The notes below the pieces were generated by a model. That model saw nothing but the letters and a program-made list of their open reading frames with translations, was not told where the DNA came from and made no database searches. Shown piece after piece: positions 9,671 to 22,215 of a stretch of DNA of 64,000 bases. The number at the start of each line of letters is the position of its first letter. The stretch's first letter is position 1. The DNA comes from Ambrosia x helenae (Eukaryota; Streptophyta; Magnoliopsida; Asterales; Asteraceae), in contig CM061225.1 in NCBI GenBank assembly GCA_030844895.1, positions 104,980,688 through 105,044,687 on the forward strand. The letters run 5' to 3'. Position numbers and translations under genes: made by a program.

Positions 9671-12324
9671 TCTATAACTTATAATAAAAGAATTGAGTTT
9701 GTAAGAGGTGACATTTAATGGGGGCGTCATGTGGCATCATGTGAAGCTCTCTTTTAAATTTATTTATTTTGTATTTTTAAATAAAATCTATATCTATATT
9801 ATCTTAAAATTTCCAATATGTTAATTAATATCTTTTCCTTATTTTTCTCTCACATTTTTTAAATGCTAGTGTTATTTTAAAATTTCAAATATGTTAATTA
9901 ATATTTTTATCTTTATTTTTTTCTTATTTTCCGCTCACAATTTCTAAACGTTAGTAACTTTTATGTATGATATTTTTTTGAAAAAAAAATTTACACCAAA
10001 TTAACGATCGCTTTATTATCTTTCCAACGAGTACCATATATAGTGCTATACAAAAACGAAAAAAAAAATTTAGTGAGTTTTTGTTCATGCAGAAAAAAAC
10101 ACATTGTATTTAAGTAATTTCTCACTAATCATGTTATGATAATATATATGTTTTTTAACCTACTATTACATATAAGAATTGCCCATGTTCATGTGCTATA
10201 ACGATATGCTTAGCATTAAAAGAGGTTGAAAATTTTTAATCTGCTGGGAACGCAGCATGAGAACCCCTTATGATAGTATAAACATTAGAACAACTTTCTT
10301 TAACATTAAAAGAGGTTGAGACTGTTTACTTCTTTTATCTTTTTTTTATTAAGTAATATTAGATTTTCAACCCCGGGACACTCCCAGGATAATCAACTAG
10401 TTACATATATATAAGTTTTATCCCAAAGAAATAATAACTTTATACTTTTATATAGTTTCATGTATATATATGTACAAAGGGTTAGGATCAAATACACAGT
10501 GAAAGAAAAATAGGAAGTCGTAGGAAGGGTATCAAACGGACTCCGATTGAACTCATTCAAGCGGCATTGGAATCGTCTTATCGAACCCTACGTCGTTAGT
10601 TTTTAGGTCTTCGTTTTTTTGGGGTTTTAGCTTGTAGTTTTTAGAATATGCGTTATATCATTATGTCTTTTATGTACCATTGTGTCTTTTTCTTATTTTC
10701 ATCCTTGTGTCATTTTTTCAATTCATTGTGTCTTTTTTCTTCAGCATTGTGTTATATTTTTTGGCACTGTGTTATATTTTGTGGCTCATTGTGTCATATT
10801 TGATGATCTATTGTGTTTTTTGTATCCTTCTCACCCTTCTCATTTTTTGTAGTCTTTGTAGAATAACCCAACCCTATGTACAAATATAAATAACATTATC
10901 AAATACATATTCCCAAAGAAAATTATTTTTTCACATAATGAACCTACTAAAATAAAAATATAAAAATAAAATTTTCAGGTTTATAGTTGGATAAACGGGT
11001 ATGTGGTTTCGGGTAGTCAGGTCGGGTATCATCTAATCCCATGGTTGTCCCAAACCCGCGAGAATTTTTAATCCTTATCCCATACCTGTCGGGCTCGAGT
11101 ATCTTTGCCATCCCTAGTGGTGCCTGCAACATTGACATTTGTTAATGATTAGTAGGGTGTGTTTATAAATATTCGAAAACAATCAAATCATCGAAACCGA
11201 GCAAGTAGGCTGAACTCAAATCCAAACAGTTCCGTTAAAGTTTAACGGTTTGGAAATTGGGACCAGATGTGTAAGCCGCACGAGTCGTTCAACTTGTCTT
11301 AGTTATTCTTTTTTTCTTTTTTGAGTATGTAGGTATGTTACATATATAATTCCAAAACAGAAAACAAAGTCAAAGCCCAAAAGGTGTACAATCTGAGATG
11401 GAATTCTTAGTTGATGATGAGATTTTCGATCCCTAAATTCTTTGAACTTATAAAAAATTTTCCCATTTAAAAGATCCCAAACCAAAGAATTGTAAATTAG
11501 GTCCAACACAACCCAAATGTACACAGATTGGGCCCATTGGGCCAGGATCAGGTATTTAAAGCATTCCCGATGAATAATCAATCAAATTGTGAAGTCTAAT
11601 CTAGAGTCAATAAAGTGTGTTTGTTGGGTGGTCATTACAACTGCAATCTCAACATTGGCATATAAAATGAGCCAAAGGCTTTTGTTTATTTTATACCTAA
11701 ATCTTTAATCTAAAATGGCTCTTAATGTTAAGAATAACCCTACATAATTGTTTTACTTTTAACACTAATATTAAATATAACAACATGCATTTTATGATTG
11801 ATGGGTTGGATTGGATAGGATAAACGCCAAACCCTCCAACACTCCCTATGGCCTATCCCATTGAAACAACAGAGCCTTAGGGACCCCTGCCCCAATACCC
11901 ACACCAGTAACCAGAGAAAACATGCAACAACCAAGCGACACCCCATTTGGGACGACGAATGGCTAGCAAAGCATATAGATGAGATAATTGAGATGTGCAA
12001 ACGTTATGACAAAACCTAATCTTGAGAGCATGCGAATAGCCCCAACAAAACCTTTAGTTTAGCGTTAATAAATTACTCTCCCCGCTTCATTATAATTGTG
12101 ATGTACCTATTTATATTTTTCATACATATATTTTTTGAGTTTAAACTTTAATAACTTGTATTTATTAGTTACACTCGACTACAACTTCTTGCCTCCGACC
12201 TACTTCACGTCACTTTAATGGGTCACCCACAAACGATCAAGCGCCATAAACACACAACAAACCCCAACAACTACGAGGCAACAAAATAGACGCACCCGCC
12301 GCAACGCGCGGGCATTCCCACTAG
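9671..12324 (+). mobile_element. Helitron A, copy 1 (non-autonomous, complete ends)
   Basis: Starts A|TCTATAACTTATAATAAAAG and ends with hairpin CCCGC (12295-12299) / GCGGG (12308-12312), then CATTCCCACTAG|T. It is inserted between A and T without duplication, as rolling-circle Helitrons do. It is 2,654 bp and encodes no RepHel that I can see, so it depends on another element. Inside are AT-rich sequence, a degenerate GT-rich repeat (10668-10840) and a relic shared with 1180-1315. The final 745 bp (about 11580-12324) is repeated almost exactly as the end of segment B. Confidence 0.82.
10668..10840 (+). repeat. Degenerate short tandem repeat inside Helitron A
   Basis: About eight irregular reiterations of a CATTGTGTCTTTTT-like motif (also TGTGTTATATTTTTTGG), spaced 18-30 nt. 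Present in all three Helitron A copies (26098-26270, 42204-42376). It encodes only low-complexity hydrophobic frames, not a believable protein. Confidence 0.7.
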
Positions 12325-13221
12325 TACATTATAAAGGAGGAGTGATGGCCAATAAGGTCATTTTCACCTCCGTACGACTTAACAAGCATCATGTACAACC
12401 TATTTAAGCATAAAATTTAAGGGTATTATGGGAATGTTAGGGACAATTAAGACACTTGAAAGGGTAGTATAGACATTTCACCATGCTCATCCTTTACAAT
12501 ATTAAAATATTGTTCCATCACTGCCCTTGTGATCATTGAATCGATTGATTTACCCTCATTCATCTTTCATTACCATCAACAGCAATTGATTGCTTCGTTG
12601 ATTTTTTCTTCATTGAATCGATTGATTTACCCTCATATACACGGTTCTTTCTTCTCTAAGATCACTGGTTTTTTCCCACATTTGTTGTCAAATCGAGGGT
12701 ATGATTTCTTACTGATCAATTACGACTGCTTGTACACAATTTCAGCTTAATCTGTTAACATTGATGCAGGTTTTGTGGGTTGATTTTGCAATTGGTCTTG
12801 AAATAGGGATTTTCTGAGATTCTTGGGTGGTTTATGGACCACTCAATCTATTTACAAGGCCTTTTAAGTGTTTACAATTCTTATTTGATCTATTTGTTGT
12901 TTCTGCTCTTGTAAAGGATGTTCTATTAAAATGTCTCTAAATGTATGAATTTTGGTGTTTTCTATGTTTGTTATTCTCTTATGCATGTGCCTGTTAATTT
13001 ATATGACCATCATCCTTGTGAAACAACTTTTTGTATCATCTTTGTATTACGTTTATCATATTCCCCTGCTGATGCAAAGAATTTTTTGTCGTTATGCTTT
13101 TTTCTATTGTCTGTGTCACGTTTTTTCGGTTTGATACGGAAAATTAATACCCAGAAAGGGGTGGGGGTTCTAAGATATTTCCGTTTTTTACAAGTAATTA
13201 TTTGCGAGAGATTGATACAAG

Positions 13222-16171
13222 GTGTCACAAACACTGGCACTACCTTCTACCACATCCGAACCGTCTCCTTCGCCACCACCAATTACACCAGCCAAACGGG
13301 CACGCAACACTAGCAGTGGTAAGACAACAAATCAAACACAAAATCAAAATGACTGACAAGTAATAACCGTAATGACTAAATGCAGGAAAGGAGCATGGAA
13401 GCAGCGAATACAATAAAAATCAAGGTCAATCGGATCTTGAATGCATTGGCAAAGTGTGATACCCCGAAAATTCAGGTTCTCACTTTAACTAAACTCTAGT
13501 TACATTTCCTTGCATTATACTTAACTAGGGTTAGTTAGATAAGACATACGTGCATGGTTGTGAGTCAATGTGTGATTGCATGATTAGTGAACCTCGGACG
13601 TTGGTGAAAAATAAACTTATGTGAAAACCATACGTGATTATGTGAACCTAAACCGAACACGTTAATAGAAATCATTAAAATTGGAGCATGAGGTTGATTA
13701 GGGTCTTAATGCATGGGGTTACACTTGTTACGGTCCGAAATAACGAAAACGTCGAAGGATAACGCGTCGGGAGACGAAACAAGAAAAGAGCGCGCCACCC
13801 GGACCTGTGAGCGGCCGCTCACAAGCACCGAGCGGCCGCTCGAAATGACCTGACGGGTCTAAACCGCCTTAAACTTATATTTAAGCAACCTAAACTCCCA
13901 TGCAACCCCCATACTCAACCCTAATCGCCCCCTTACTGCCCCACACGAATATTTCACTCAAACAACCTCTGCTAAGGCTCAAGATCATCAATTGGGAGGC
14001 TCCAAGGCGCGCGATTGATCGATTGAGAGAGCTAAGGGTATATCTTACGATTTCTTATGCTTTTATCTTGTGTTTTCATTAATAAAAATCATATAATAAG
14101 TTTGTCCAGGTCTGAATGAGTTTATAAAACATTAAAGCATGAATCTTTTTGAAGATTAAATGGATTAAACATACTCATAAATGCTTAGTAACATCGTAGG
14201 ATACTTGTTGCGCAAGTAATTGGTGTTTTGATTCGTAAAGCTTTGATCTTGACATGTTTAATCATAGAATCTGATAAAATAGGTATTAGGAATGTTTTGT
14301 GTTGATGATTGGTGAATGTTAATAGTGTTTGTGCACACGGTAGGCGATTAAAGTATGATTTAGGCGAAACTAAAAATCTGGACAGAATGGTTAGTCAAAC
14401 TTGTAGGAGCTGTAACACGGCTCTAACATAATAATTTTAGGGTTTTCTTGGCATGGTTAGGTCACACCTGGTCTTAGCTTTTCATAATGGGTAAAATCAT
14501 GTGTTTTGGACGTAGGATGAGTCGTTTTTTGGAATTTTAATTGATTAGGGGTCATATCAGATTTTCGGATTTGTAAATTGGGCTAACTTTAAATGGCCAT
14601 AACTTGAGATTTACAAGGAGTTAGGTTATGAAATTTTTACAGTAGGTCAATACTGGAAAAATAGAGCTTTTCCAAGTGGATTCATCTCGTTTGGATGAAT
14701 ACACAATTTTTAAGAATTTTCCTACTAAACTGACCTGTTGTGGAAATTTTCTGAACACTGCTGTGTTGTACGAATTTTTATAATTTTTGTGTTTGGAATT
14801 AAGACAAAACAAAAATAGGTATTTCCAAGTGAATCCCAAAGAAAATTCAGTAAAAATTTGGGAGGATAACTCACTGGTTTACTATTTTAAATAAATTCGT
14901 TTTGATGGCGCACAATCTGTCCTGAAAACACAGATTGTGTATTATGTGACTATGTGATTACTTGAGGTCTTAGGTGATCTAAAATTGACATATAACAGAA
15001 GTACACATGTTTACGACACATATGGGCTGTAGAAACTAATTATAACCAACTCATTCACCAACGAGTCCGTAGGTTTACTATTGCATGTAGAATCACTAGG
15101 CGTCGCATACACACTTTTGAATATTTAAAACGCCTTGGACAAACGAGTTATATGGTGTAATGATGTTACGCCTATACTCACGTAGTGACACTGTTATTAG
15201 GGTGTCGGTAGCATATAATACTTGCTGTTTGGATTCTTTGCTTACGCGATAAGGTGAGTTTCACTACTTTTTCTCAAAGCATGCGTCTCGGGTTGAGACC
15301 ACATTGGTAACGTTTTCTAGTCTATCTTGAGATAACTTTCTTTTACACATCCCGGGTTTGGGGTGCATGGTTCACGTGGTGAATCTATTTTTACTAATTC
15401 ATGTATATGTCCTTGATGAACTAAACCAAACACATCTTTTAAGTCCTTCAAAATACCGAATCAATTGCCGGTTGGGCAAGCGGGTTAATTAGTTGATAGC
15501 GCTATTAGGTCTAACAAACCTCACATCGTGCTAGGAGCACGGATGTGAACTATTAGCTTCAAACATAATCATTGTCGATGGACAATGATGCAAGGCATCT
15601 TTATCCCGGTTATGGGAACTTGTTCATTAGTAGTTCGGTATTCGCCGGTTTTAGTCATCATGAGTGGGCTAGCTACCCCTGACATTTGAATTAGCTATTG
15701 TTTACAGGGTCTGAGGGACCAACGTTGTACACTTGACTTTTGGGGTTTTGAGAACCTACGTTATTATTTACTTCGCTTACTTATATAGTGAACTCACCGA
15801 CTTTATGTTGACACATTTTAGCATGCTTTGCAGGTCCTTAGGTACGGAGCACGTTTTAGGGCATGCATCATTCGTGTCTTGGGTTATGGATATTTATTAT
15901 TTCGTACTTATTAACTTTGGTTTTGGGCGCGTTGTCTTGCGCAGACTTTTGCAAATGTTTTACTTTGTTTACGCTTCCGCATTACTTTAAATTGCTTGGT
16001 TAAACTTTGAAACTTTTTCTTAAAAACGAACTAAATGGTTTGGGCATTTAGAGTCGTTCATGATACTTATGGCTATGGGTCCTGGTTTGTCATGCACCTC
16101 GCGGTAAAACTCCGCAGTGGAAATTTGAGGGTGTGACACAAAGTTCCGTGGGAAGCACAATACCAATGCAG
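13222..16171 (+). pseudogene. Exon-like pieces in segment B, unassigned, interrupted by the solo LTR
   Basis: A Pro/Ser-rich open piece (13222-13318: LPSTTSEPSPSPPPITPAK...) ends at a GT, and a second piece starts after GCAG at 13386. In copies 2 and 3 the second piece runs on uninterrupted for 97 nt to a GT (44925-45021 in copy 3). In copy 1 it is cut after 13454 by the LTR and resumes at 16144. Splicing in phase 1 keeps one frame open; the second piece is also open in another frame (KVNRILNALAKFRGKH). I do not recognise a family. It could be a host gene fragment captured by a Helitron, or the tail of a Helitron protein. Confidence 0.3.
13455..16138 (+). mobile_element. Solo LTR-like insertion in copy 1 only (2,684 bp, TSD CAAAG)
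   Basis: Starts TGTGATACCCCG and ends GGGTGTGACA (TG...CA), with a perfect 5-bp duplication CAAAG on both sides (13450-13454, 16139-16143). Copies 2 and 3 have the uninterrupted empty site GGCAAAGTTCCG. No gag/pol or second LTR is present, so this is a solo LTR left by recombination within a full element, or a very long LTR fragment. A TATATTTAAG box at 13876-13885 could be its promoter. The length and a GATAGCGCTATTAGGTCTAA-type block shared loosely with the copy 3 LTR suggest a related long-LTR Ty3/gypsy family; the orientation is not certain. Confidence 0.85.
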
Positions 16172-16879
16172 GTACAGTCGACATGTGTGTGTGTATAGAG
16201 ACCGCTATGGTTGCGGATGATATGATAACAACTTCATCACCGGATTAGGTACCATAGAGCTTTATAAGGCGGTCGCGACCCCTCGATCGGCGATGGTGGC
16301 TGGAGCTATTTGTGAAATTAACCAGGTTTTAAAGAGATACATACCCATTTGAGCTTTGCTGGTGTCATTTAATTCAAATTTTGATTATTTGAGACCTTAA
16401 AAGATGAACCTTTTGTTGTGTTTCTTTCGTATTAATGATGAACATATATTTTGCCTTGGTAGAAATTGCATAATTGTGTTGTTTACACTTGATCCCCTTT
16501 ATCTTGTGTTTTGTATCAACATTAGGAAGGGCTTAGTGAAAACAAAATTCATGTCACCATATTTGCAATTATTTTGCAGATGGATTAAGTGAATTGTATT
16601 TCCAAATTAACCAAAATAAGCTAAGGTGATCATTGGCTCTTTGAAAAGGTGTTATTCCACTTTTTTAAGGGCTATCAATTTAAGCATGGGGTAAAATCAT
16701 TTCTTAATATACGTGTAAACGTGAATTGTAATTATGTTTGTGTTACATTCGTTTCGTTTTGCAGGTGCGAGTATCGTGTTAGGTTTCTTTGCTGCATCTG
16801 CACATTGCTTTGATTATGTGAAAATTCAAATTAATAATGCAGCATGATCCATGATGGAGAAGTGAAGATCCATTCGTCT

Positions 16880-16980
16880 TCATGCAGTTCCAGCTTCTCA
16901 CATTGACACACCAATACATGGATAGCAAGTTAAGCCACTCACATCGACACACCAATACATGGATAACAAGTTAAGCCTTT
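16880..16980 (+). repeat. Two-copy direct repeat of about 41 bp
   Basis: ACACACCAATACATGGATAG and CAAGTTAAGCC, then the same with one base changed (GATAAC), arranged in tandem. Also in copies 2 (29655-29740) and 3 (45750-45830). No function evident. Confidence 0.8.
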
Positions 16981-17555
16981 TCTTTTTTTTTTTTTTTTAC
17001 TGAATTGCGTTTTTTAAAGTTCTACCACATGGATTAGCAAATATACCCAGGCATATAATTAGGTACCCACATCTTCTCATTAAGTCTTTAATCTTTTAAA
17101 TTGTATCCATTCTATAAGTGATTTAGTATTTGGCTCGATTGGCTTGGTACTTGGAAATAGGGGAGCATAGACCGTTTTGAAGTTTCTATTATGATACAGG
17201 TCCTATAATGGGTCATTAATCCTCTCAATCAGGTGTCTCTCGGGTCATAAAAAAAAAAAGCTTTGTTGGTTTTGAGATTATTAATCTATAAGGTAGTTTA
17301 GTAGTTTGTAAACAGGTCTGCTACATATTGGATAACGAGTCAAATTTTGCACGAAGGGTATTCTGGTCAATTTTGCCACGGTGTATTACGACTTTGTTTT
17401 GATAACCGACTGTTTGATTTGTGCAGCGAATAAAGAAGGGAGGAAGCCACTCTTTAATGCCTCTCAAAATATCACAGAAGGCATTCTTCTTTTCATTACT
17501 TTTCTCATATTATTTAAGTTTTGATGCTTTAGTTGACTAATAAAACAAAATTTGT

Positions 17556-17813
17556 ATGCGAAACTTGTATGTAGCATACTTCATTTTAGACTGTTTGTTT
17601 TTCCAGTTTTTGGATTTGTATCGCCTAACATTTGAGACGACCCCTCATTCGGACTGGAGATACAAGTCAATGAAGAACCACTATACCAAGATTCTTTTAA
17701 AGTTTATTGTTAAAAGGGTTATATTGCAAGTTAGGCTACATTTTTTTTTGCAACTTGCAAGTTGTATATTATTGGTAACGGATCAGGATTCTAAATCAAA
17801 TTGTGAAGTCTAA
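17556..17813 (+). other. Open frame in segment B, unassigned
   Basis: An 85-codon open frame is identical in all three units (30312-30569, 46406-46663). The central part (FLDLYRLTFETTPHSDWRYK...MKNHYTKILLKF), preceded by a TTTTTCCAG acceptor-like site, is protein-like; the ends are hydrophobic and look like intron. It may be a captured exon. No family recognised. Conservation here reflects recent duplication, not selection. Confidence 0.25.
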
Positions 17814-18540
17814 TCTAGAGTCAATAAAGTGTGTTTGTTGGGTGGTCATTACAACTGCAATCTCAACATTGGCATATAAAATGAGCCAAAGGCTTTTGTT
17901 TATTTTATACCTAAATCTTTAATCTAAAATGGCTCTTAATGTTAAGAATAACCCTACATAATTGTTTTACTTTTAACACTAATATTAAATATAACAACAT
18001 GCATTTTATGATTGATGGGTTGGATTGGATAGGATAAACGCCAAACCCTCCAACACTCCCTATGGCCTATCCCATTGAAACAACAGAGCCTTAGGGGACC
18101 CCTGCCCCAATACCCACACCAGTAACCAGAGAAAACATGCAACAACCAAGCGACACCCCATTTGGGACGACGAATGGCTAGCAAAGCATATAGATGAGAT
18201 AATTGAGATGTGCAAACGTTATGACAAAACCTAATCTTGAGAGCATGCGAATAGCCCCAACAAAACCTTTAGTTTAGCGTTAATAAATTACTCTCTCCCG
18301 CTTCATTATAATTGTGATGTACCTATTTATATTTTTCATACATATATTTTTTGAGTTTAAACTTTAATAACTTGTATTTATTAGTTACACTCGACTACAA
18401 CTTCTTGCCTCCGACCTACTTCACGTCACTTTAATGGGTCACCCACAAACGATCAAGCGCCATAAACACACAACAAACCCCAACAACTACGAGGCAACAA
18501 AATAGACGCACCCGCCGCAACGCGCGGGCATTCCCACTAG

Positions 18541-19111
18541 TAATACATGATGTTTTGGGGAGTTGTTCATCTTATAACAACTAATTTTAGGCCTCAAAAT
18601 TTTTATGGCCCGGCTAAAGCCCAAATATTTTAAAACAACTAATTTAGGCCTCATAATTTTTAGGGCCCAATTCTTTAGGCCTAGTTTTTATTTATTTGGA
18701 TTAGGGTTGTTCACCATCGATCATTCCATTTATTTTTTTTCAGCGTTCTTCTCTAGATTTTTGCAGATAGGTTTGTTGATCAACAACATATATTTGCTGG
18801 ATTTGTGGTTGTGCAGTTGATGATTCTGATAAATAGCAGTGGAATGGATTCTGGATACATCAAGGTTTGTGGCTTATGTTTTTTTTTATTCATAATAAAG
18901 CGTATTCATTTTTTTATATGTATTGATTTATGACGGGTGCTTTTGATTATGTGAAAATGCATATGTAATTTCTACTGTGCTACTCACCTCTGAATTACAT
19001 ACAACAATTATATGACATGAGAGGTCACTCACTACATACCAGTCAAAGTCATTTCCCACATGAAAGAAAAAGACCTCTATTTTAGTTTTCGCTTTAGGCC
19101 TCAAACACATT
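18541..19111 (+). other. Inter-unit spacer 1/2
   Basis: Follows the second Helitron end. It contains AGGCCT- and GGGCCC-rich fragments typical of old hAT elements and ends at TTGAGCCGGGCCCTG, whose reverse complement CAGGGCCCGGCTCA looks like a hAT terminal inverted repeat. It is nearly identical before copies 3 and 4 but diverged before copy 1. No gene seen. Confidence 0.6.
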
Positions 19112-19267
19112 GAGCCGGGCCCTGATTTTTGTCTTTGGTGGTTCAAGTCACGTGAACTATATATGTTTATGAGTTGTGAAATTATATATGGGGTTGTATA
19201 TAGTTTTGTTTGTAATGCCTTATAATTCTTTGAATTTAAAACGTACGTACAGTTAGGAGGGTTCACA

Positions 19268-21427
19268 ATGGCATGCAGGCCGCAACTCCCCCCTCCATTG
19301 TTTTCCAGGCTCCATCTTCGATCAGTCGCATTTAAGGTAAACTTTCTGTTTCTTTTAACATATATAGTAGTCGGCTAATGCTAACCCAAATCGAGCCGTT
19401 TGTTCGTAAATGGTTATGTTGCCTTTTTACATTGCAAGCTAGTCACTTCCCAATACTTGTATACTTGATCAATCATACAATATTAAACTATATTTTGTGG
19501 ATCTAAGCAACTGTTTTACCATGGCATATGATAAATATATATATAAAATACACCTTTTACTCGAAACACATATTCATCAAACCATCGACAATTGATCAAA
19601 TCATTTACTTTCATTATCATTTATATTGCTTTATTTACGTATAAACGTAACACATGCTGCGTACTAGAGTATGGCATTTCTTAAGAAATCCAAATCCTTT
19701 AAAGAAGCCTGTTTTTCAACTCAATTCCAAACACCCTCCAAATCTTTTGTTTCTTCTCCTCCCCCTGGGTTTTAAAAAGCGCGCCCAAGGCGCATCAAGG
19801 TGCAAGCCTTTGAGCCTTCATCGCTCCATTATCGATCAATCATCGGATTCAAGGTAAACTAATTTCTATGATATATCTTTGAGTCGTGTACAATATTGCT
19901 TTATTTACGTAAATGTAATTACACATGAAGAGTACTAGATATGACATTTCTTAAGAAATCTAAATCCTTAATTTGTTTCTCCTACCCAACCTAGAAAAAG
20001 TTATAATTTTTAGTATTAATTATATGCAAGGAAATATTTATTTTCTTAAATTTTGTACATGTAGGATACATTTCATGGTCCTGTATTGAGGGGCAGCAGC
20101 ATGATCACCACATTCCTTTCGCTAAAGGTTGGGGTGAAAAAGAGCCATTTCGTTTAAAATGACTTGCGGTTTCCGGTAAAGAAAGTGTGTAAAAGGACCC
20201 CGAGCAAACTTTCAACTTATAAAATACTTGGGCCCGGAATGATTCTCTTGAGAAAATACGTCAGCCTCAGGGACCAGGTATATGTTTTTAACAACAATGT
20301 TCTTTTTAATTATATGTTGGATTGGAATTGTCGAATTCCTTTGATCAGATCTTAATATTTTAGGTTGATATAGTGAATTTGTGTGACAAGTTGGGAATGG
20401 GTCCCGGGTTTCTGTGAGCGTAAATACTACCAAAGTGTTGTACATATGTCTTTTGGTCGAAACTGGGATCCAAAAACGCAACCGATTCCATATCAACTTG
20501 TTTCATTGGCTGCAACCGCAGTTGAAGATGCTCGAGCCCATCTGAATGATGAACTTCCTTCAATGTGCCCGGATACTTGTTTAGTCACTTTCTATAGAAC
20601 ATTTGGTCCAATCGACCTTCACCAGGTTGGTTTAACTTGCACATACACATACACTCCTACAAACATATTTTACCTTTTAACTTGTATATACCTTAATTAT
20701 CCACGTTAATATCAAGAGGTGCAACATTTTTTATATAACAAATATGAGCTCTTTTATCATTGAGTTTGTTTTTTTTTTTTCTACTAAAGGGTAGTTTTGA
20801 AATTTTCATTTACCCAAATAGTTATAGTTTTGTTATTTTACGAGGAAGTTTAAGGTTGGGATTTTGTAACGTCACATTTTAGTCTTTACGTTAACTTGTA
20901 AAATTTTTGGACTATTTTTCACATTAATATGTTATTTTTTGTCATCATTTAGACTATAAAAAGCCTATTCTACTACGAGTCTTTTATTTATTTTCTTGAG
21001 CGGCCAACATAATCGATTTATTATTAATAATCGAAGGACAAACAACATGTTAGCCCACACCAGAGTACAATTACAAGAAGCAATCAATCAGACACTCATA
21101 GACTCATTCCTATGTAATGATCTGAAATAGTAGAGTTGATTGGGGCTTTTTTGTGTTTGAATGTAGGATCACGATGAGAGCGGTAGAGGATTTCCTGTGG
21201 TTTCCATCTCTATCGGATATACTGCACAATACGTGTATAGCCTTTCTGGAGGAGATAAAAAGTTAAAAAGTTTATATTTGCGTACTGGTGATGTGTTGAT
21301 ACACGGTGGCAAGTCTAGACTTATTTATCACGGTGTGAGGGGCACCGATATGCTTGAGCCTTTACCGCTAGGACGATTTTCTGATATGTTTCCAGGCCGT
21401 CTAAACCTTACTTTAACAAGGTTTTAA
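19268..21427 (+). pseudogene. ALKBH1-like dioxygenase, alpha copy 2 (several indels)
   Basis: Exon 1 19268-19336, then 20065-20277, 20364-20625 and 21167-21427. The second exon has +2 (GAGGGGCAGCAG) and +1 (TTTAAAATGAC), which restores frame but scrambles about 20 codons. The third is 2 nt short at a G run (CCCGGGTTT against CCCGGGGGTTT), breaking the frame inside MGPGGF. The last exon is full length (261 nt) and open, with GDVLIHGGKSR, the distal iron-ligand YHGV and RLNLTLTRF. Most breaks are in homopolymers, so the real locus could be less damaged than it looks here. Confidence 0.75.
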
Positions 21428-22215
21428 CCTTGCTCGAGTAGGATTCGATTATCTATCTCTCATCATCTGGATCCTGTTTTTCATTTGAGTTTCATAATGT
21501 CATGTTTGTACCATTGCAATATTTGTCCAGCGTGCTATGTTGCTTGTTGCCATAATGTAGCTAGTGTGTTGTGTTTGGATTTTTGTTTAAATTACCATAT
21601 ATGCATCTAAGCCATCCCTAAAACTATAACTAGTGGATGAAACTTGCGTTTAAGAAACACAAATATTTGTCCAACATGCCATGTAATTAGTGCGGATTTA
21701 GGAATTTTTTTTCACTGGGTTCCTTTTTAGGTGTTCAAATTTCATATGACCAAACATAAAAATTTCGGGTCGGTTTGACGGTTCGGGACGGTCGGGTAAG
21801 GTTTATCACATAATAAAAATACGATACAATAATTAAAAAATATCGTCAATTGAAATTTAAAGCACTTAATATAAATACATTGTCTTTAAGGATAGAAAGA
21901 CATACTTACAATTGTTCCCTACGACTTTTCATATTTTGAAACGTTTGCATTACATTCTTGACCGAGACTTGTTGTAGTAGCTCCCTAATATCAAATCAAG
22001 GTTTTCAATTAGTTAAAAATACACAACAATGTTTGTACCAAAGTATATCGACAATACATTAAAATTTATAAACATAAGGTTTCATTTATTTATCACGTCG
22101 AAACAAGGTTCCAAGTTCACACATTCTTTAACAACATAGTTTAATTCAAATGTAGAGGTTTCTCAAATATATCCCAACCCTATGGAAAATAAGAGTGAAA
22201 CCCTCCAAAATATCC

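Larger units (their letters stand above)
12325..18540 (+). mobile_element. Segment B, copy 1: probable second Helitron head-to-tail with A, split by a solo LTR
   Basis: Begins directly at the A terminus with TACATTATAAAGGAGGAG, which looks like a Helitron 5' end missing its first few bases. It ends with the same hairpin plus CTAG (18537-18540) as Helitron A. Without the nested LTR it is 3,527 bp, exactly the length of the B segments in copies 2 and 3. It contains two copies of a 26-bp motif (CATTGAATCGATTGATTTAC..., 12535 and 12612), exon-like pieces and a short tandem repeat. The terminal hairpin is clear; the 5' limit is inference. Confidence 0.6.
2889..19111 (+). repeat. Tandem segmental unit, copy 1 (16.2 kb including a private solo LTR)
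   Basis: From GAGCCGGGCCCTGAT at 2889 to the same anchor at 19112. The order is ALKBH1-like relic, HARBI1-like relic, minus-strand Helitron 3' end, gypsy fragment, Helitron A, segment B, spacer. Removing the 2,684-bp LTR insertion plus its 5-bp duplication leaves about 13,534 bp, almost the same as copies 2 and 3 after equivalent correction. Its first 300 bp carry several substitutions that copies 2, 3 and 4 do not share. Confidence 0.95.

Noticed and set aside
10680..10889. A small hydrophobic membrane protein in Helitron A
   Set aside because: The frame is a translation of the degenerate GTGTCTTTTT repeat; low complexity, and frame-broken in copy 2.
11740..12000. Minus-strand frame shared by all Helitron 3' ends (VVIFNISVKSK... 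type)
   Set aside because: Its repetition follows from the Helitron 3' end being repeated; no start context, domain or codon bias supports a gene.
12945..13313. A 122-codon frame in segment B as a gene
   Set aside because: Hydrophobic, Phe/Cys-rich translation of T-rich DNA, broken in copy 2; the Pro/Ser-rich alternative frame at its end is more protein-like.
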